Source: Meinhardsimonia xiamenensis (lineage in GTDB: Bacteria > Pseudomonadota > Alphaproteobacteria > Rhodobacterales > Rhodobacteraceae). From it: a stretch of 64,000 nt of DNA. Below the pieces are notes generated by a model that saw only the letters and a list, made by a program, of their open reading frames with translations, searched no databases and had not been told where the DNA came from. Both the position numbers and the translations under genes were made by a program. The DNA is taken from positions 62,001-126,000 of the forward strand of contig NZ_FNFV01000003.1 in NCBI RefSeq assembly GCF_900102905.1. The letters are read 5' to 3'. Below, piece after piece: positions 26,283 through 34,684 of this stretch; positions within the stretch are counted from its first letter, which is position 1, and each line of letters begins with the position of its first letter.

Positions 26283-27919
26283 GCGAGAACGGGCAAGACG
26301 CACGGGCCGCCGCGGAGCCGCTTCTTCAGGTGCGCGACCTGTGGGTGCGGTTCCGCCAGGATGGGCGGGAGACCGAGGCGGTGCGCGGCGTCTCCTTCCA
26401 TGTGGAGAAGGGAGAGACGGTTGCGCTTGTCGGCGAGTCGGGCTCGGGCAAGTCGGTGACGGCGCTTTCCACCGTCTCGCTCCTGCCCGACAGCGCGCGT
26501 GTCGAGGGCTCGGTGCGCTACCGGGGCGAGGAGCTCATCGGCGCCTCCGAGAAGCGGCTGATGGAGGTGCGGGGAAATGACATCAGCTTCGTCTTTCAGG
26601 AGCCGATGACCTCGCTCAACCCGCTCCACACCATCGAGAAGCAGATCATGGAGAGCCTCGCGCTGCACCAGGGGCTCACCGGCGAGCCCGCCCGCGAGCG
26701 CGTGGTCGAGCTTCTCGAAAAGGTCGGCATCGACGAGCCGCGCCGGCGGCTCAAGGACTATCCGCACCAGCTTTCGGGCGGGCAGCGCCAGCGGGTGATG
26801 ATTGCCATGGCGCTGGCGAACGGCCCCGATCTTCTGATCGCCGACGAGCCGACAACCGCCCTCGATGTCACCATCCAGGCCCAGATCCTCGAGCTTCTCT
26901 ATCAGCTCAAGCAGGAGGAGGACATGAGCCTTCTCTTCATCACCCATGACCTTGGCATCGTGCGGCGTATCGCTGACCGGGTCTGCGTGATGAAGGATGG
27001 CGAGATCGTGGAACAGGGGCCGACAGCGGAGATCTTTGCCAACCCGCAGCATCCCTACACCCAGATGCTTCTTGCCGCGGAGGCCACCGGCAGCCCCGCA
27101 GCGGTGCCGGCCGACGCGGCGGAGGTCGTGGCGACCGAAAAGCTCAGGGTGTGGTTCCCGATCCAGCGCGGGCTCTTGAGGCGCGTGGTGGGCCACATCA
27201 AGGCGGTGAACGAGGCCACGATCTCGGTGCGTGCCGGCGAGACGCTTGGGATCGTGGGCGAGTCCGGCTCGGGCAAGACGACGCTGGCACTGGCGATCAT
27301 GCGGCTCATCTCCTCGGAGGGGCGCATCATCTTTCAGGGCGAAGAGATCGACCGTTTCACCAGTCGCCAGATGCGCCCGCTGCGCCGGCACATGCAGATC
27401 GTCTTTCAGGATCCCTACGGTTCGCTGTCACCGCGCATGACGGTGGAGGAGATCATCGCCGAGGGGCTCACCGTGCATCGCGTCGACGCCGGACGCGACC
27501 GGCGCGAGATGGTGGCCGAAATCATGGAGGAGGTCGGACTCGATCCCGCGACGATGTATCGCTACCCGCACGAGTTCTCCGGCGGGCAGCGTCAGCGCAT
27601 TGCCATTGCCCGGGCGATGATCCTGCGGCCGCGCCTTCTGGTGCTCGACGAGCCGACGAGCGCGCTCGACATGACCGTGCAGGTGCAGATCGTGGAGCTC
27701 TTGCGCCGGCTGCAGGAGAAGCACGGGCTCGCCTACCTCTTCATCAGCCATGACCTGAAGGTGGTGCGCGCGCTCAGTCACCGGGTGATGGTGATGCGCC
27801 GCGGCGACATCGTGGAGTGGGGCACGGCGGAAGAGATCTTCGACAACCCCCGCCATCCCTACACCAGGGAGCTGATGGCCGCCGCCCTCGGCAAGCGCGC
27901 GGGCGGCGCGGCGGCCTGA
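26279..27919 (+). CDS. yejF: Peptide ABC transporter, fused double ATPase, YejF-like
   Basis: This 546-residue protein contains two complete ABC ATPase domains. The first has Walker A GESGSGKS, signature LSGGQRQR and Walker [13 protein letters not shown]; the second has [25 protein letters not shown] and [12 protein letters not shown]. Each is followed by the oligopeptide-transporter C-terminal extension ([11 protein letters not shown] and [11 protein letters not shown]). It energises the YejB/YejE channel. It starts at the ATGA overlap with yejE and ends seven bases from the convergent hom gene. Confidence 0.95.
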   Translation: MSENGQDARAAAEPLLQVRDLWVRFRQDGRETEAVRGVSFHVEKGETVALVGESGSGKSVTALSTVSLLPDSARVEGSVRYRGEELIGASEKRLMEVRGNDISFVFQEPMTSLNPLHTIEKQIMESLALHQGLTGEPARERVVELLEKVGIDEPRRRLKDYPHQLSGGQRQRVMIAMALANGPDLLIADEPTTALDVTIQAQILELLYQLKQEEDMSLLFITHDLGIVRRIADRVCVMKDGEIVEQGPTAEIFANPQHPYTQMLLAAEATGSPAAVPADAAEVVATEKLRVWFPIQRGLLRRVVGHIKAVNEATISVRAGETLGIVGESGSGKTTLALAIMRLISSEGRIIFQGEEIDRFTSRQMRPLRRHMQIVFQDPYGSLSPRMTVEEIIAEGLTVHRVDAGRDRREMVAEIMEEVGLDPATMYRYPHEFSGGQRQRIAIARAMILRPRLLVLDEPTSALDMTVQVQIVELLRRLQEKHGLAYLFISHDLKVVRALSHRVMVMRRGDIVEWGTAEEIFDNPRHPYTRELMAAALGKRAGGAAA

Positions 27920-27926
27920 GGCGCGC

Positions 27927-29213
27927 TCAGACGTCCTCGATGCGGATCGCCACCGGCTGACCCTCGACCACGCCCGTCTCCGGCATGGCCGCGAGCGCCC
28001 GGTCGAGCGCGCTGCGAGGCGTGGGATGGGTGACGATGAGCACCGGCGCCACCGGCTCGGAATGGCGATACTGTCGCATCCGGTCGATGGAGATGCCCGC
28101 CTCGCCAAGCACTGCGGCGACCCGTGCCAGGGAGCCGGGACGGTCGAGAAGCTCCATCCGCAGGTAGTAGGGCGCGGGGGCGGTGGCCGGGGCCGGGCGG
28201 GGCGGCACCAGCGTTGTCGCCGGCTGGCCGAATGTCGAGAGCCGCGTGCCGCGGGCGATATCGAGGATGTCGGACAACACGGCCGAGGCGGTGGGCCCCT
28301 CGCCCGCGCCGGCGCCCTGCAGCACGATCTGCCCCACGGCGTCACCCTCGAGGACCACCATGTTGGTTGCCGCCTCGAGCTGGCCAAGCGGACTCGTCGC
28401 CGGCACGAGGCAGGGTGACATGCGCTGCTCCAGCCCGGCGGCCGTCATCTGCGCGACGCCAAGAAGCTTGATGCGGAAACCCATGTCGCGGGCCGCCTCG
28501 ATGTCGCGGATCGAGATCCGCTCGATGCCCTCGATCTGTACCGCGTCGAAGGCGACCTGCGTCCCATAGGCGATGGAGGCGAGAAGCGCGAGCTTGTGAC
28601 CGGCATCGATCCCGCCCACATCGAGCGTGGGGTCGGCCTCTAGATAGCCGAGCCGGCGCGCCTCCTCGAACACCGCGTCGTAGCTGAGCCCGCCGTGTTC
28701 CATCCGCGTCAGGATGTAGTTGCAGGTGCCGTTCATCACCCCGAGAACACGCCTGACCTCATTGCCGGCAAGCCCTTCGCTGAGCGCCTTGACCACGGGA
28801 ATGCCGCCGGCCACCGCCGCCTCGAAGCGCAGCACGACACCGGCGGATTCGGCAGCCTCGGCCAGTGCCTGGCCATGGTGCGCAAGCATTGCCTTGTTGG
28901 CGGTCACCACATCCTTTCCCGCGGCGATGGCCGCTTCGGTGGCGGCCTTTGCCGGACCGTCCGACCCTCCGATCAGCTCGACCAGAACATCCACGTCCGG
29001 CCGGCGTGCAAGGGCGACGGGATCGTCCTCCCAGTCATACGCGTCGAGCTTCACGCCACGATCCCTGTCGCGACTGCGGGCCGAGACGGCGGTGATCACC
29101 ACCGGGCGGCCGCCGCGGCGGGCCAGCAGCTCGGCGCGGCGCTGGATGATCTTCACCACGCCGGCACCAACAGTGCCAAGCCCGGCGATGCCGAGGCGCA
29201 GAGGGTCGGTCAT
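27927..29213 (-). CDS. hom: Homoserine dehydrogenase
   Basis: This 428-residue enzyme reduces aspartate semialdehyde to homoserine for threonine and methionine synthesis. The NAD(P)-binding motif GLGTVGAGV is near the N-terminus. The catalytic domain includes VMNGTCNYILTRM and the lysine-containing GGIDAGHKLALLASIAYG, and a C-terminal ACT domain covers about the last 80 residues (ELLDRPGSLARVAAVLGEAG). There is no fused aspartokinase domain. It is convergent with yejF, with only six bases between the two stops, and no intrinsic terminator is visible there. Confidence 0.96.
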   Translation of the reverse strand: MTDPLRLGIAGLGTVGAGVVKIIQRRAELLARRGGRPVVITAVSARSRDRDRGVKLDAYDWEDDPVALARRPDVDVLVELIGGSDGPAKAATEAAIAAGKDVVTANKAMLAHHGQALAEAAESAGVVLRFEAAVAGGIPVVKALSEGLAGNEVRRVLGVMNGTCNYILTRMEHGGLSYDAVFEEARRLGYLEADPTLDVGGIDAGHKLALLASIAYGTQVAFDAVQIEGIERISIRDIEAARDMGFRIKLLGVAQMTAAGLEQRMSPCLVPATSPLGQLEAATNMVVLEGDAVGQIVLQGAGAGEGPTASAVLSDILDIARGTRLSTFGQPATTLVPPRPAPATAPAPYYLRMELLDRPGSLARVAAVLGEAGISIDRMRQYRHSEPVAPVLIVTHPTPRSALDRALAAMPETGVVEGQPVAIRIEDV

Positions 29214-29302
29214 GGGCGCTCTCCGTGAGATCCGTGAGGGTAGCGGTGTTCGGCCCCCTGTTAGCGTCGGATCGGGGCTGGTGCAACGCGGGGGCGAGAG
29301 CC

Positions 29303-30088
29303 TCAGTCGGTGGCGCCTGTTGCGCCTTCACGGCTCAGCCGCAGGCGCTCGAGGAGAAGGCGGCGGCGTTCTTCCGGCGAAAGACCGGAAAGATCCTCAG
29401 CGCCCGCCTCGGTCGCTCTGCGGGCCAGATCGGCCCGGCGCCGCGCCCGATCGGCACTGGCCGTGTCGGCGTCGCGCTCCGCGACCTCGTGCAGGCGTGC
29501 CAGTCGTGCCTCGAGTGCAGGATCCGATCCGCCGCGAGAAGCGAGGCCGGCGAACTTCTCCGTCTCGACGAGATCAAGCAGTCGTCGCGCGTCGCCTATC
29601 CTGACGTCGGAGCCTGGGGCAGGCGACTGGTGCGCCTGCGCCACGGCACCGAGCGCCTCGCGCCCTTCGCGCAGCCGCTCACGTGTGGCGACGTCGACAA
29701 CCTCCCTCCGGGCCAGCTCCGCGCCATCGCGCAACGCGGCACCGCGGCGGGCCAGGTCGGGCGCAACGCTCGGTGTCGTCAATTGCGCGTTGCGGCGCAG
29801 TTGCGCGCCTTTCGCGGCAAGGTCGGTGGCGCGTGGCGGAAGCGCAAGCGCAGCCTTGCGCCACGCCGCCTCGCCGCGTGCCTCAAGTTCTCCTGCGGCA
29901 TCATCGCTCAGCCGGTCGTCCGGCGGAATCAGACCGACAAAGGCATCAGTCGCGACGAGCGCGGGGTAGGATGACGCGGCGTCCTGCGCTGCCCGCTCCG
30001 GCACGTCCGGAAACGGCGTGCAGGCGGCGAGCCCCGCAGTGCCCGCAACGATGATCATGACCGCGCTGTGGCGGGAAAGTTTGCCCAT
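29303..30088 (-). CDS. Lipoprotein with predicted helical repeats, function unknown
   Basis: I do not recognise this 261-residue protein. It has a lipoprotein signal peptide ending GLAAC (C23), so it should be tethered to a membrane. The rest is rich in Ala, Arg, Leu and Glu and looks almost entirely alpha-helical. One 15-residue pattern, DLAxxGAxLRxxAxL, occurs twice in the middle (TDLAAKGAQLRRNAQL and PDLARRGAALRDGAEL). The C-terminus contains LSGLSPEERRRLLLERLRLSRE. The start at 30088 has GGAGG upstream. It lies 90 bases upstream of hom on the same strand and is divergent from the TetR-type regulator. Confidence 0.78.
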   Translation of the reverse strand: MGKLSRHSAVMIIVAGTAGLAACTPFPDVPERAAQDAASSYPALVATDAFVGLIPPDDRLSDDAAGELEARGEAAWRKAALALPPRATDLAAKGAQLRRNAQLTTPSVAPDLARRGAALRDGAELARREVVDVATRERLREGREALGAVAQAHQSPAPGSDVRIGDARRLLDLVETEKFAGLASRGGSDPALEARLARLHEVAERDADTASADRARRRADLARRATEAGAEDLSGLSPEERRRLLLERLRLSREGATGATD

Positions 30089-30167
30089 GACGGCCTCCGT
30101 GCCGGTGCCGCGAGCCTAGCGCGCCTGCCGCGCCGCGGCAAGCGCGGTCGGACAAGGGGCTTGGGTC

Positions 30168-30195
30168 TTGATATGAACGAATGTTCAGTTAAACC
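30168..30195 (+). promoter_or_regulatory. Putative TetR operator within a promoter
   Basis: TGAACGAATGTTCA at 30174-30187 is an inverted repeat (TGAAC, 4 bases, GTTCA) of the type bound by TetR/AcrR regulators. It fills the space between a possible -35 TTGATA (30168-30173) and a weak -10 TAAACC (30190-30195), just ahead of the regulator gene itself. This suggests autorepression; the promoter hexamers are only partial matches. Confidence 0.5.
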
Positions 30196-30202
30196 CGGGG
30201 CC

Positions 30203-30790
30203 ATGGCACGCAAGTCCGGCTCCCACGGCGAGATCACCGGCCCGCGCATTCTCGCGGCCGCGGAAAGGCTGATTGCCCGCAAGGGCTTTGCCGCGGTCAC
30301 CATGCGGGAGATCGCGCGCGAGGTCGGCGTGCAGGCGGGGGCGCTCTATCTCTACATTCCCGACAAGCAGACGCTTCTGTTCGACCTGATGCGCAGGCAC
30401 ATGGAAGAGCTGCTTGCCGCCTGGGAGGCCGAGCCCAAGGGTGAGACGCCGCTGGAGCAGCTGGAGGCGTTTGCCCGTTTCCATATCCGCTTCCACCTCG
30501 CTCGCCCCGATGCCACCTTCATCTCGTACATGGAGCTGCGCAATCTCGAGCCGGAGAACTTCGCCCGCATCGAAGCGCTGCGCAAGCGCTACGAGGACAT
30601 TCTCGAGGGCATTCTGAAGGAGGGTTCGGCCGCCGGGGTCTTTCGCGTGCCCGACACCAAGCTTGCCACCATGGCACTGATCGCGATGCTCACGGGCGTC
30701 AACACCTGGTATCGGGAGGGCGGTCGGCTGAGCCGCGAGCGGGTCGAGCGCATCTACTGGAACATGGTGCGCCGGGCGGTTAAGGGGTGA
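30203..30790 (+). CDS. TetR/AcrR family transcriptional regulator
   Basis: This regulator of about 195 residues has an N-terminal helix-turn-helix (ILAAAERLIARKGFAAVTMREIAREVGVQAGALYLY, seen in pieces; the recognition helix is AGALYLYI) and a C-terminal all-helical ligand-binding domain (TetR_C_33-like). Its ligand is unknown. An ATG at 30173 is an alternative start adding ten residues, but it overlaps the palindromic operator, so I prefer the ATG at 30203. If the predicted promoter is right the transcript is nearly leaderless. It probably controls itself and perhaps the small membrane protein gene that follows 39 bases downstream. Confidence 0.9.
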   Translation: MARKSGSHGEITGPRILAAAERLIARKGFAAVTMREIAREVGVQAGALYLYIPDKQTLLFDLMRRHMEELLAAWEAEPKGETPLEQLEAFARFHIRFHLARPDATFISYMELRNLEPENFARIEALRKRYEDILEGILKEGSAAGVFRVPDTKLATMALIAMLTGVNTWYREGGRLSRERVERIYWNMVRRAVKG

Positions 30791-30829
30791 GGCAGGGCCG
30801 CCGCGTAGCGGTGCAGGCGAGGCACGGAC

Positions 30830-31354
30830 ATGACGGGCGAGACGGCATCGGTGGGCGAGGTGCAGGCGCGGCTGTCGGCAAGCGCGCCGCGGCGATGGCT
30901 GGCGGTCGGCATGCTGGTGGCGCTGGCCGCGCTTCTCGGCTGGGTCGCGCTCGACACTCCTCCCGCCTCGCTCGCGCTGCGACTGCTCCTCGTGCTGATC
31001 GCGGCCGGCGCGCTCCTTCTCGCGCGGCAGGTCTGGCGGGCAACGGGGCGCGAGCTCCTGCTCACCGAGGCCGGGATCGTTGACAGCGACGGATGCGAAA
31101 TTGCCGCGATGGACGATATCGTCGCCGTCGAGCGCGGGGCCTTTGCCTTCAAGCCCTCCAACGGGTTTCTGCTGCGCCTTGCGCGGCCGCATCCGCAAGG
31201 CGCGGCATGGCGACCGGGGCTGTGGTGGCGCGTCGGCAGGCGGGTCGGCGTCGGCGGGGTGATCCCGGCCGCGCCCGCCAAGTTCATGGCGGAACTCATC
31301 GCCGATCGGCTGGCCCGGCGTGACAACCGGCCCGATGGTGGCAGCCGCGCGTGA
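30830..31354 (+). CDS. Small membrane protein, function unknown
   Basis: This 174-residue protein has two closely spaced transmembrane segments (WLAVGMLVALAALLGWVAL and LALRLLLVLIAAGALLLA, residues about 23-63). A cytoplasmic domain of about 100 residues follows and resembles the PH-like domains of small YcxB or DUF-type membrane proteins (ELLLTEAGIVDSDG, IVAVERGAFAFKPSNGFLLRL). I cannot name the family with confidence. It lies 39 bases after the TetR regulator gene in the same direction, so it may be that regulator's target. It is convergent with the Tad-like operon. Confidence 0.8.
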   Translation: MTGETASVGEVQARLSASAPRRWLAVGMLVALAALLGWVALDTPPASLALRLLLVLIAAGALLLARQVWRATGRELLLTEAGIVDSDGCEIAAMDDIVAVERGAFAFKPSNGFLLRLARPHPQGAAWRPGLWWRVGRRVGVGGVIPAAPAKFMAELIADRLARRDNRPDGGSRA

Positions 31355-31366
31355 CGCGCGCCACGA

Positions 31367-31924
31367 TCAGCCCGTCTCGAGCACCAGTTGCGGCGCGAAA
31401 CGCGGGCGGGTGACGACGAAACTGCGAAATTCCATCGGCTCGAGCATGTAGCTCGTCAGTGGCTGGAACCGGCTCCATGCCTCGAGCAGGATCAATGTCT
31501 CGCCAACCCCCATCGGCGGGATCTCGTCGAGCAGGGTCTGCAACTCGGCGCTCGTCAGAGGTTCGCGGTTGCCCGCCGCGAGGGAGTCGACCAGCGTCGG
31601 GGTTTGCCGGTCCGCGTCCTGGCGCACCACGCTCACGCGAAGGGAGGTTCCTTCGCTGGCGCGGGTGAGAATGCGGTGCAGTCTGTTCAGGCCGGCCACG
31701 TCCTCGGCATCGACGGGGTCGGTCATCCGGCTGAGCGCGTCGGCGAGGGCATAGGAGGCGTTGACGTTGGCGTGCATCGTTCGGAAGCCGTCGGCAATGG
31801 TGAACACCCCGAAGATCGCCCAGATCATGAAGGGCACGACGAGCACCGCCTCGACGGAGATCACCCCCGAGCCGTCCTCGACGAATCGCCGCAGTGGCGC
31901 GGGAAGGCGCATTCGACGGGTCAT
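31367..31924 (-). CDS. TadE-like pilus assembly protein (distal gene)
   Basis: This 185-residue membrane protein has the TadE-like opening RRFVEDGSGVISVEAVLVV followed by PFMIWAIFGVFTIADGF, an N-terminal hydrophobic pilin-like segment after an acidic/serine stretch. The remainder should lie in the periplasm. TadE and TadF are minor pseudopilins of the Flp/Tad pilus. The start at 31924 overlaps the previous gene by ATGA (31921-31924). It is the last gene of a three-gene operon. No other tad/cpa genes are within the window. Confidence 0.85.
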   Translation of the reverse strand: MTRRMRLPAPLRRFVEDGSGVISVEAVLVVPFMIWAIFGVFTIADGFRTMHANVNASYALADALSRMTDPVDAEDVAGLNRLHRILTRASEGTSLRVSVVRQDADRQTPTLVDSLAAGNREPLTSAELQTLLDEIPPMGVGETLILLEAWSRFQPLTSYMLEPMEFRSFVVTRPRFAPQLVLETG

Positions 31925-32472
31925 TCCGTTGGCTCCGTGACGAAGATCTGTGCTGCCACCATGGCGTAGTCGTCCTCGCTCACGCGAGTAAGCTCCGCGC
32001 CAAGGCCCGCCGTCGGAAACAGCGGGCGGAACACAGCGCACAGGCGCAGAAGCATCAGCCGGTTGCCGCCGCCGCTCTCGTCGAAGATGATTTCGGGCGT
32101 GTAGTCATTGGCGCGGTCACGGCAGTAGACGGGGCCTGGGTCGAATTCCCAGCTTTCCGTGTCGATCGCGCGCAGCTCGATATGCAGCGCGTTTTCGCAA
32201 TCGGGCACCATCACTGCCGCCTCGCAGACGATCTCGATCATCTCGCTGTAGCTCGGCGGATCCTGGGGGTTGAGCCGAAGGACGCGCACGGACTCATCCA
32301 CCGCGTGATCGAGAAGCGCCTGGCGGGTGCTGTAGAGGCCCGCCTCGAACCCTGTCATCATAAGCAGGATGACGAGCGGGAACATGATCACGAACTCGAT
32401 CGACGCCGTTCCCGCCTCGCCCCGCAGGAGACATCGGCCCCTGCGCCCAAGACACGCGAGCCACCTGCTCAT
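31921..32472 (-). CDS. TadE-like pilus assembly protein (middle gene)
   Basis: This 183-residue protein shows the TadE/TadF signature: RGEAGTASIEFVIMFPLVIL followed by LMMTGFEAGLYSTRQALLDHAV. The E after SI is the conserved glutamate of the pilin-like cleavage site region. A periplasmic domain with four cysteines follows (EIVCEAA, PDCENA, VYCRDR, RLCAVF). ATGA overlaps at both ends join it to the upstream TadG-like gene and to the downstream TadE-like gene, so all three are probably translated as a unit. Confidence 0.87.
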   Translation of the reverse strand: MSRWLACLGRRGRCLLRGEAGTASIEFVIMFPLVILLMMTGFEAGLYSTRQALLDHAVDESVRVLRLNPQDPPSYSEMIEIVCEAAVMVPDCENALHIELRAIDTESWEFDPGPVYCRDRANDYTPEIIFDESGGGNRLMLLRLCAVFRPLFPTAGLGAELTRVSEDDYAMVAAQIFVTEPTE

Positions 32473-34190
32473 TGCGTCAACCTCAGCACGCTGATGGAGG
32501 AGGCGATGGACCGGAAGGCCTCCGCGATGTCGAGACCTTCGACCCGGAAGAAGTGCGACGGCGTGGTCGCGCAATCCGAGAGGATGCGCGCCGTGCGGTT
32601 GTCGACTTCGAAGCCGATGGTGTAGATCACGATCCCCTGCTCCTTGGCGGCGGAGCAGATGGCATCGAGGCGGTCGTCCTTCTCGCTCGAACGGACCGAG
32701 TCGTAGACATCCAGCCAGTCATAATAATCGCTGGACCTGCCGGTAACGAGGTAGCGCATGTAGGCGTGCCCCGAGACGGAGGCGCGAGCCCAGAGTTCAG
32801 GATAGGTCAGCTGGTAGGCATCATCGCCGCCGTAGGGGCGGTCCTTCCACTTTCGGTTATGCGGCCAGAAGAAGGCCCAGTCCTCGCACGGATCGTTGCC
32901 GCCGCGGTTCTCGGCATTGTTGTGGTCCGAGGAATTGCCCGGCGCGCACTGGTCGCCATTGCCCCAGCCGTTGTTGCCCTTCTTCTTCCGTTGCTGGGCC
33001 CAGATCGAGAAGCGGCCGCTGTCGGGGTCATACCAGACATCCGTCGGGCCTTCGCGATACTCGTCCTTGAGCACATATTCGGTGGTGTTTTCGCCGTCGG
33101 TCATCAGCACCACCACCTTGAGGGTCCGCCCCTCGTCGTAGGGCACCGGGCGCTCCATGAAGGCGGCGTCCAGCCGCCCGTCGGCGATCATTTCCTGCAC
33201 CACGGGCTGCAGCGAGGGATCAAGCAGCGCCACGCCCCACTTCATGCCGATCTCCGCCGAGGTGTTGCCGTCGGCGCTCAGTGCCTCGATCGCATCGATG
33301 AGCTCATGAGCGTCACCCGAGAAGGGCGTGATTTCGGTTCCCGGCTCGGTGCGGCACACAAAATACCTGGCACTGGTCCCGTGTTGGTATGAGGACCAGG
33401 GGTCGAAATGACCCGAGCGCTGCAGCTCGGCGTCGGGGTCGAGCGCGGTGCTCTCGAAGTCGGCGGCATCGAAGTCGATGCAGTTCGAATAGTCGTGCTC
33501 GTCGGTGACGTTGAGGTAGGAGAGAAGCTCGGCGCCGGCATTCACCTGACTGGCGAAGGGCACGATCGAAACCGAGGTGGCGCCTGCGTCACTGGCGTTG
33601 AACACCGTCTCGATGAACTCGCTTCCTGCCTCCTTGAGCTGGTCGAGCTTGTTGCGCCAGCCCATGGAGCCGGAGACGTCGAGCACCATAGAGATCTCGA
33701 GCTTGGCGATGTATTCGCGTGCGGTGGCGGCGGAGGCGGCTTCGAACTTGTCGATGCCCACAAGCTTGATGAAACTCGTCGGAATGTCTGCGGAAGCCGT
33801 GGCGCTCACGGCCCGGAGGCCGAAGCGCTCCTCAACCGTGATGTCCTGAAGGTAGTCGGACAGTCCGGCAGCCGCGAAGTAGTCGCGCACCACCTGTTCG
33901 GGGTCGCGCGGCTGGGTTGCCGAAGCTGCGGCCAGCACCGCCCGATCGAGCGTGGCCTGAAGACGGGTGCGCATCGTCTCGGTGCGCATCAGGTCAAGCC
34001 CGAGCCCGGTGACGAGAAGAATCGCCAGAAGCAGGAACATGGAGAAGACGACAAGCGCGCCGTCCTCCTCGCGCCCGAAGCGCGCGGCGAGGCGCCGGGC
34101 ATTGAGCGCGGTCGCCGCTTTTTTCGCCGCGCCGTTCCATCCGGTCGCCCGGGCGCGTCCGGCCCGGATGCGCAGTCGGCGTCTCATCAT
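32469..34190 (-). CDS. TadG-like protein with a von Willebrand factor A domain
   Basis: This 573-residue protein is the first gene of the Tad-like operon. It has a TadE-like hydrophobic anchor (ARFGREEDGALVVFSMFLLLA, about residues 37-66) preceded by a basic segment, then a large periplasmic part. A VWA domain starts with the MIDAS motif D171-V-S-G-S-M, and the long insertion of about 110 residues (rich in Asp, Asn, Trp and Gly: KKKGNNGWGNGDQCAPGN) splits it before the terminal DYDWLDVYD and IYTIGFEVDNRTARILSDCA. GGAGGGAAAAA precedes ATG 34190; a second ATG at 34187 is equivalent. TadG proteins are thought to help anchor the pilus machine. Confidence 0.88.
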   Translation of the reverse strand: MMRRRLRIRAGRARATGWNGAAKKAATALNARRLAARFGREEDGALVVFSMFLLLAILLVTGLGLDLMRTETMRTRLQATLDRAVLAAASATQPRDPEQVVRDYFAAAGLSDYLQDITVEERFGLRAVSATASADIPTSFIKLVGIDKFEAASAATAREYIAKLEISMVLDVSGSMGWRNKLDQLKEAGSEFIETVFNASDAGATSVSIVPFASQVNAGAELLSYLNVTDEHDYSNCIDFDAADFESTALDPDAELQRSGHFDPWSSYQHGTSARYFVCRTEPGTEITPFSGDAHELIDAIEALSADGNTSAEIGMKWGVALLDPSLQPVVQEMIADGRLDAAFMERPVPYDEGRTLKVVVLMTDGENTTEYVLKDEYREGPTDVWYDPDSGRFSIWAQQRKKKGNNGWGNGDQCAPGNSSDHNNAENRGGNDPCEDWAFFWPHNRKWKDRPYGGDDAYQLTYPELWARASVSGHAYMRYLVTGRSSDYYDWLDVYDSVRSSEKDDRLDAICSAAKEQGIVIYTIGFEVDNRTARILSDCATTPSHFFRVEGLDIAEAFRSIASSISVLRLTQ

Positions 34191-34684
34191 TTTTTCCCTC
34201 CAATGGAAGGCCCCCGCCATTCTGCAGGGACACGGCACTTATCCAGGCTCAAATGGATGCGCGCGGAGTTTGGCGGCTTTGTGGCCGCGCTCGGGCCGAT
34301 TTCCGCCCGCAAGGCCTGCCTTCGCGCGCCCTGTGCCGAACCGGATGGCGGAATGTCTCCCTGTAGTGAAAAATGCCGGAGCCGACATGGGAATTGTCTC
34401 CCGGCGCGCTGTGCCGAGATGCTGTATATCAAGCCGTGGTTGATTGACTGGGCCGGGGATCGCGCAGTCATTTAAGAAGCGGAGCCTGGTTTTTTTCATG
34501 CGTTCCGCAAGTGATCGTTTCGAAATGGTCGACACCTGGCCTTGCGATCGCCGAATCTCTCGCGTTGGGGAAACAGTGCACGCCGTTCCCGCCCGAGGCT
34601 GGCCGCTAACATTGGCGATTCGAGCCGTCCGCGCGATGGCGCGGCGCGCTGGACTTCGCCGCGCTCCGCGCCAATATTCGATCC
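34191..34684. other. 494-base intergenic region, no gene recognised
   Basis: This region separates the divergent TadG-like and dnaG genes and must hold both promoters. It is richer in A and T than its surroundings between about 34430 and 34560, with a T-run at 34490-34496. Short open frames exist but none has a convincing start, codon pattern or relative. I see no repeat, RNA gene or clear operator. Confidence 0.6.

Noticed and set aside
34444-34472. Sigma-70 promoter for dnaG built from TTGACT and a following hexamer
   Set aside because: The -35 is good, but at 17 or 18 bases' spacing the -10 candidates (GTCATT, TCATTT) are poor, and the distance to the dnaG start is over 200 bases.
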